From NCBI GenBank assembly GCA_028712845.1, contig JAQTPO010000106.1:1-6807 (forward strand): a stretch of DNA of 6,807 bases, written 5' to 3'. Position numbers and translations under genes: made by a program. The notes below the pieces were generated by a model. It worked only from the letters and a program-made list of their open reading frames with translations, ran no database searches and was not told the origin of the DNA. Below, piece by piece: positions 4,899 through 6,807 of this stretch (position 1 is its first letter; each line of letters starts with the position of its first letter). The DNA is from Dehalococcoidales bacterium (GTDB lineage Bacteria; Chloroflexota; Dehalococcoidia; Dehalococcoidales; Fen-1064).

Positions 4899-6807
4899 AA
4901 CAGCCCTACCGTAGTGCCAAGCCAGACATTGCCATTAATATCCATGTCCATACCTTTAGGGTCTCGACCGGCTTTCATTTCGAGAAACCTTGAGGTGTTA
5001 CCATCGTTGTCTATCAAGTAAATTGTTTCGTAAAAACGTCCGACGTCTTTCTGATGGGTGAAAACAATTACCTCATTTTTCGGGCCGACGGCGATATCGG
5101 GCATAACCCCGATACGGCTCGAATCGAAAGTCCCTATAAGGGTTAGATTGCGTCCGTCGGCTTCAGCCCGATAGACACGCTGGTAGGAAGGACCCTGCCC
5201 TTTGGAACCTACGGCGGTTACGATGAATGCCATCCGTCCGTCGTCACCCACATCAATACGGGAATCAGTAAGCTTGTAAGCATCGTCGAAGAAGGCAAGG
5301 TCGAAGCTTACCGGGAGTATAGCAACTTTGCCGTTAGTATCCATTCTCCAGAGCTGCGTCGATTCAAAGGGATTCACCGTGATACAGTACCAGGAACCGT
5401 CGGGCCCGATGGCAAATTTTGTAGTTCCGTCGATATGGCTACCGATCGGGAAAACGGGAGAAAAAGAGGTCAGCGAGCCATCATTCTCAAGTCGATGGAA
5501 TTTGTCATCGGCATAAAAGCAAAGGTGGTTTTCTTGATCAACATCTGCTGAAGATATCTTGTCGAAAGTAAACTTTGTCAGTTCCTCTTTGGTACCGTCA
5601 GGATAAACACGGATAAAGTAAGACTTGTTTACCCCGGGTATGGAGGGGGTTGCAAGATACACAGCTCCGTCACGGCTGGCAGCTATCGCCTCGCTATTCA
5701 CGGCATTTGTTGCAATAGAACGACCCGTTCCGTCCGCTAGATTATAACTTATGATAATGTCCGAGCCGAAAGGAACAAGAAGTAACTCGTCGGAAGAAGG
5801 TGCCAGAAAATCACTGGTACCCGTTATGACGTTTAATTCAACCGGGGAAAGCCTCGCGGTATCGGAATCAAAAAACCTGATGCCGGAGAACATATCTTTG
5901 ACATATATCTTACCGTCTGGTGCGATTTCACACCAGACGGGATCATTTTGCAGATCATCGGCTAGGATAACGGACTGACCATCCGGCTTAACCATGACAA
6001 ACAACCTGGGGCCGGTAACGTAAATATCTCCATTGTCGGCAATATCGATATCCGTCGGGGAGGATTCAAACGGAAGACGGGTTATGGTCTCCGCCGAACT
6101 ACCATCGCCATTGAAACGATATAAATTGTTGCTATGAGTGGTAGCGTAGACTCTACCCACCTTGTCCGTAGCCAGTGCGCTGGCGCCTTCGCCAGTGGGA
6201 ATAGTCCCTAATAATTCGATGGTTCCATCGTCGGGATGAATGGCTAAAATTTGGTCATTCTTACCGTAGCAGACGCGTCCGTCAGCCAGAGCGGTAACGC
6301 CGGTCATAATTCCGCGAGAAGCAACAAGAGACCTAACCGTGCCTTTGGATAAGAGGGAAATGCTCTGATTATGGTTGCATAGCGCAACATCTCCATTAGG
6401 CAGTAGTGCGATTTGGGCACAAAGCCCGAAGGTAGCCGGTAGAACCTGCCGGGCGTTATAGCCATCTGCCAGGTAGTATACACCCAATATATCATTCAGG
6501 ATATCCAGATCGTCGGACTGGCCTGTTTGATTAGAGGGGTCAGGTTCAACTCTTTCACCCGGAGATGGTGTTGATGCTTCATCATTTGGCTCAGGCGAAG
6601 GTTGGCTAGCCGAGAAGCTGAGTAGGCTCATATCAACCCGCACAACCTCGATATAAATAGTCTCCGCTGGGTCGTCGCGCTTCAAGGTTAATTGCACCTT
6701 GCTGCCAATTTTACCCCTGATTCTGAGGGCTAACTCGCCTTCCCTCATCTGCGAATAGCTGACTCCATCCACAGCGGTGATGATATCTCCGGGCTTGATT
6801 CCAACTC
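4880..6807 (-). CDS. PDZ domain plus beta-propeller repeat protein, N-terminus cut by window edge
   Basis: This is a partial gene whose 5' end lies beyond 6807. An ORF can be opened at GTG 6772, but the same frame continues upstream as VGIKPGDIITAVDGVSYS, the carboxylate-binding and core region of a PDZ domain, so that GTG is internal. The PDZ (to about residue 48 counted from 6772; GKIGSKVQLTLKR is typical of CtpA/S41-type PDZ domains) is followed by a disordered Pro/Ser/Glu/Asp linker (about 53-90). Next comes a long run of NHL/SMP-30-like blade repeats with turns such as LPNGDVALC, ADNGDIYVTG, APDGKIYVKD, SRDGAVYLAT, GPDGSWYCIT and DINGNVWLGT. I count about twelve, 38-54 residues apart, enough for two six-bladed propellers. 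No S41 protease core follows the PDZ. An N-terminal signal, membrane anchor or trypsin-like protease domain could lie outside the window. The protein is probably extracytoplasmic, binding or sensing something; no enzyme active site is evident. No terminator separates it from the ABC operon. Confidence 0.85.
   Translation of the reverse strand, partial: VGIKPGDIITAVDGVSYSQMREGELALRIRGKIGSKVQLTLKRDDPAETIYIEVVRVDMSLLSFSASQPSPEPNDEASTPSPGERVEPDPSNQTGQSDDLDILNDILGVYYLADGYNARQVLPATFGLCAQIALLPNGDVALCNHNQSISLLSKGTVRSLVASRGIMTGVTALADGRVCYGKNDQILAIHPDDGTIELLGTIPTGEGASALATDKVGRVYATTHSNNLYRFNGDGSSAETITRLPFESSPTDIDIADNGDIYVTGPRLFVMVKPDGQSVILADDLQNDPVWCEIAPDGKIYVKDMFSGIRFFDSDTARLSPVELNVITGTSDFLAPSSDELLLVPFGSDIIISYNLADGTGRSIATNAVNSEAIAASRDGAVYLATPSIPGVNKSYFIRVYPDGTKEELTKFTFDKISSADVDQENHLCFYADDKFHRLENDGSLTSFSPVFPIGSHIDGTTKFAIGPDGSWYCITVNPFESTQLWRMDTNGKVAILPVSFDLAFFDDAYKLTDSRIDVGDDGRMAFIVTAVGSKGQGPSYQRVYRAEADGRNLTLIGTFDSSRIGVMPDIAVGPKNEVIVFTHQKDVGRFYETIYLIDNDGNTSRFLEMKAGRDPKGMDMDINGNVWLGTTVGLFYISLY

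Overview
The window looks like bacterial chromosome of middling GC content. Every gene I can support is on the minus strand, so the text reads from high to low coordinates. The regulator is of the GntR/YtrA type, followed by stacked ABC-2 exporter genes and, upstream, a PDZ plus beta-propeller protein. That combination fits Firmicutes or Chloroflexota (for example Dehalococcoidia-like lineages). The assignment is a low-confidence inference, because the window has no rRNA or other marker gene.

From 6807 to 4880 lies the 3' part of a large gene. It encodes a PDZ domain cut by the window edge, a Pro/Ser/Asp/Glu linker, and about twelve beta-propeller-like repeats. The GTG that would open an ORF at 6772 is inside the PDZ domain and is not the real start. 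Just past its stop, a different frame stays open to 4719 and looks protein-coding, which suggests a frameshifted tail or a gene remnant.

The stretch 4762-4706 holds a near-consensus sigma70-type promoter, TTGACA-17 bp-TATACT, with an inverted repeat starting at the expected transcription start. It drives a compact operon of six genes: a YtrA-like GntR repressor (4664-4296), a YtrB-like ABC ATPase (4299-3418), a six-TM membrane protein with a GVSRK motif (3421-2711), a second NatA/CcmA-like ABC ATPase (2680-1751), and two paralogous ABC-2 permeases (1754-1011 and 1002-253). Three of the five junctions are ATGA stop/start overlaps, one is an 8-bp gap with the SD touching the previous stop, and one is a 30-bp gap. 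A strong intrinsic terminator at 183-153 ends the unit.

The operon appears to combine two export modules under one small-ligand or stress-responsive repressor: a YtrBC-like ATPase/membrane pair, and an ATPase with two ABC-2 permeases. In Bacillus subtilis the related ytr operon responds to cell-wall-active antibiotics. A similar envelope-stress or antimicrobial-export role is plausible here, but the substrate cannot be read from the sequence. Positions 1-150 hold no gene, only a 9-bp-arm hairpin and a weak boxA-like string.
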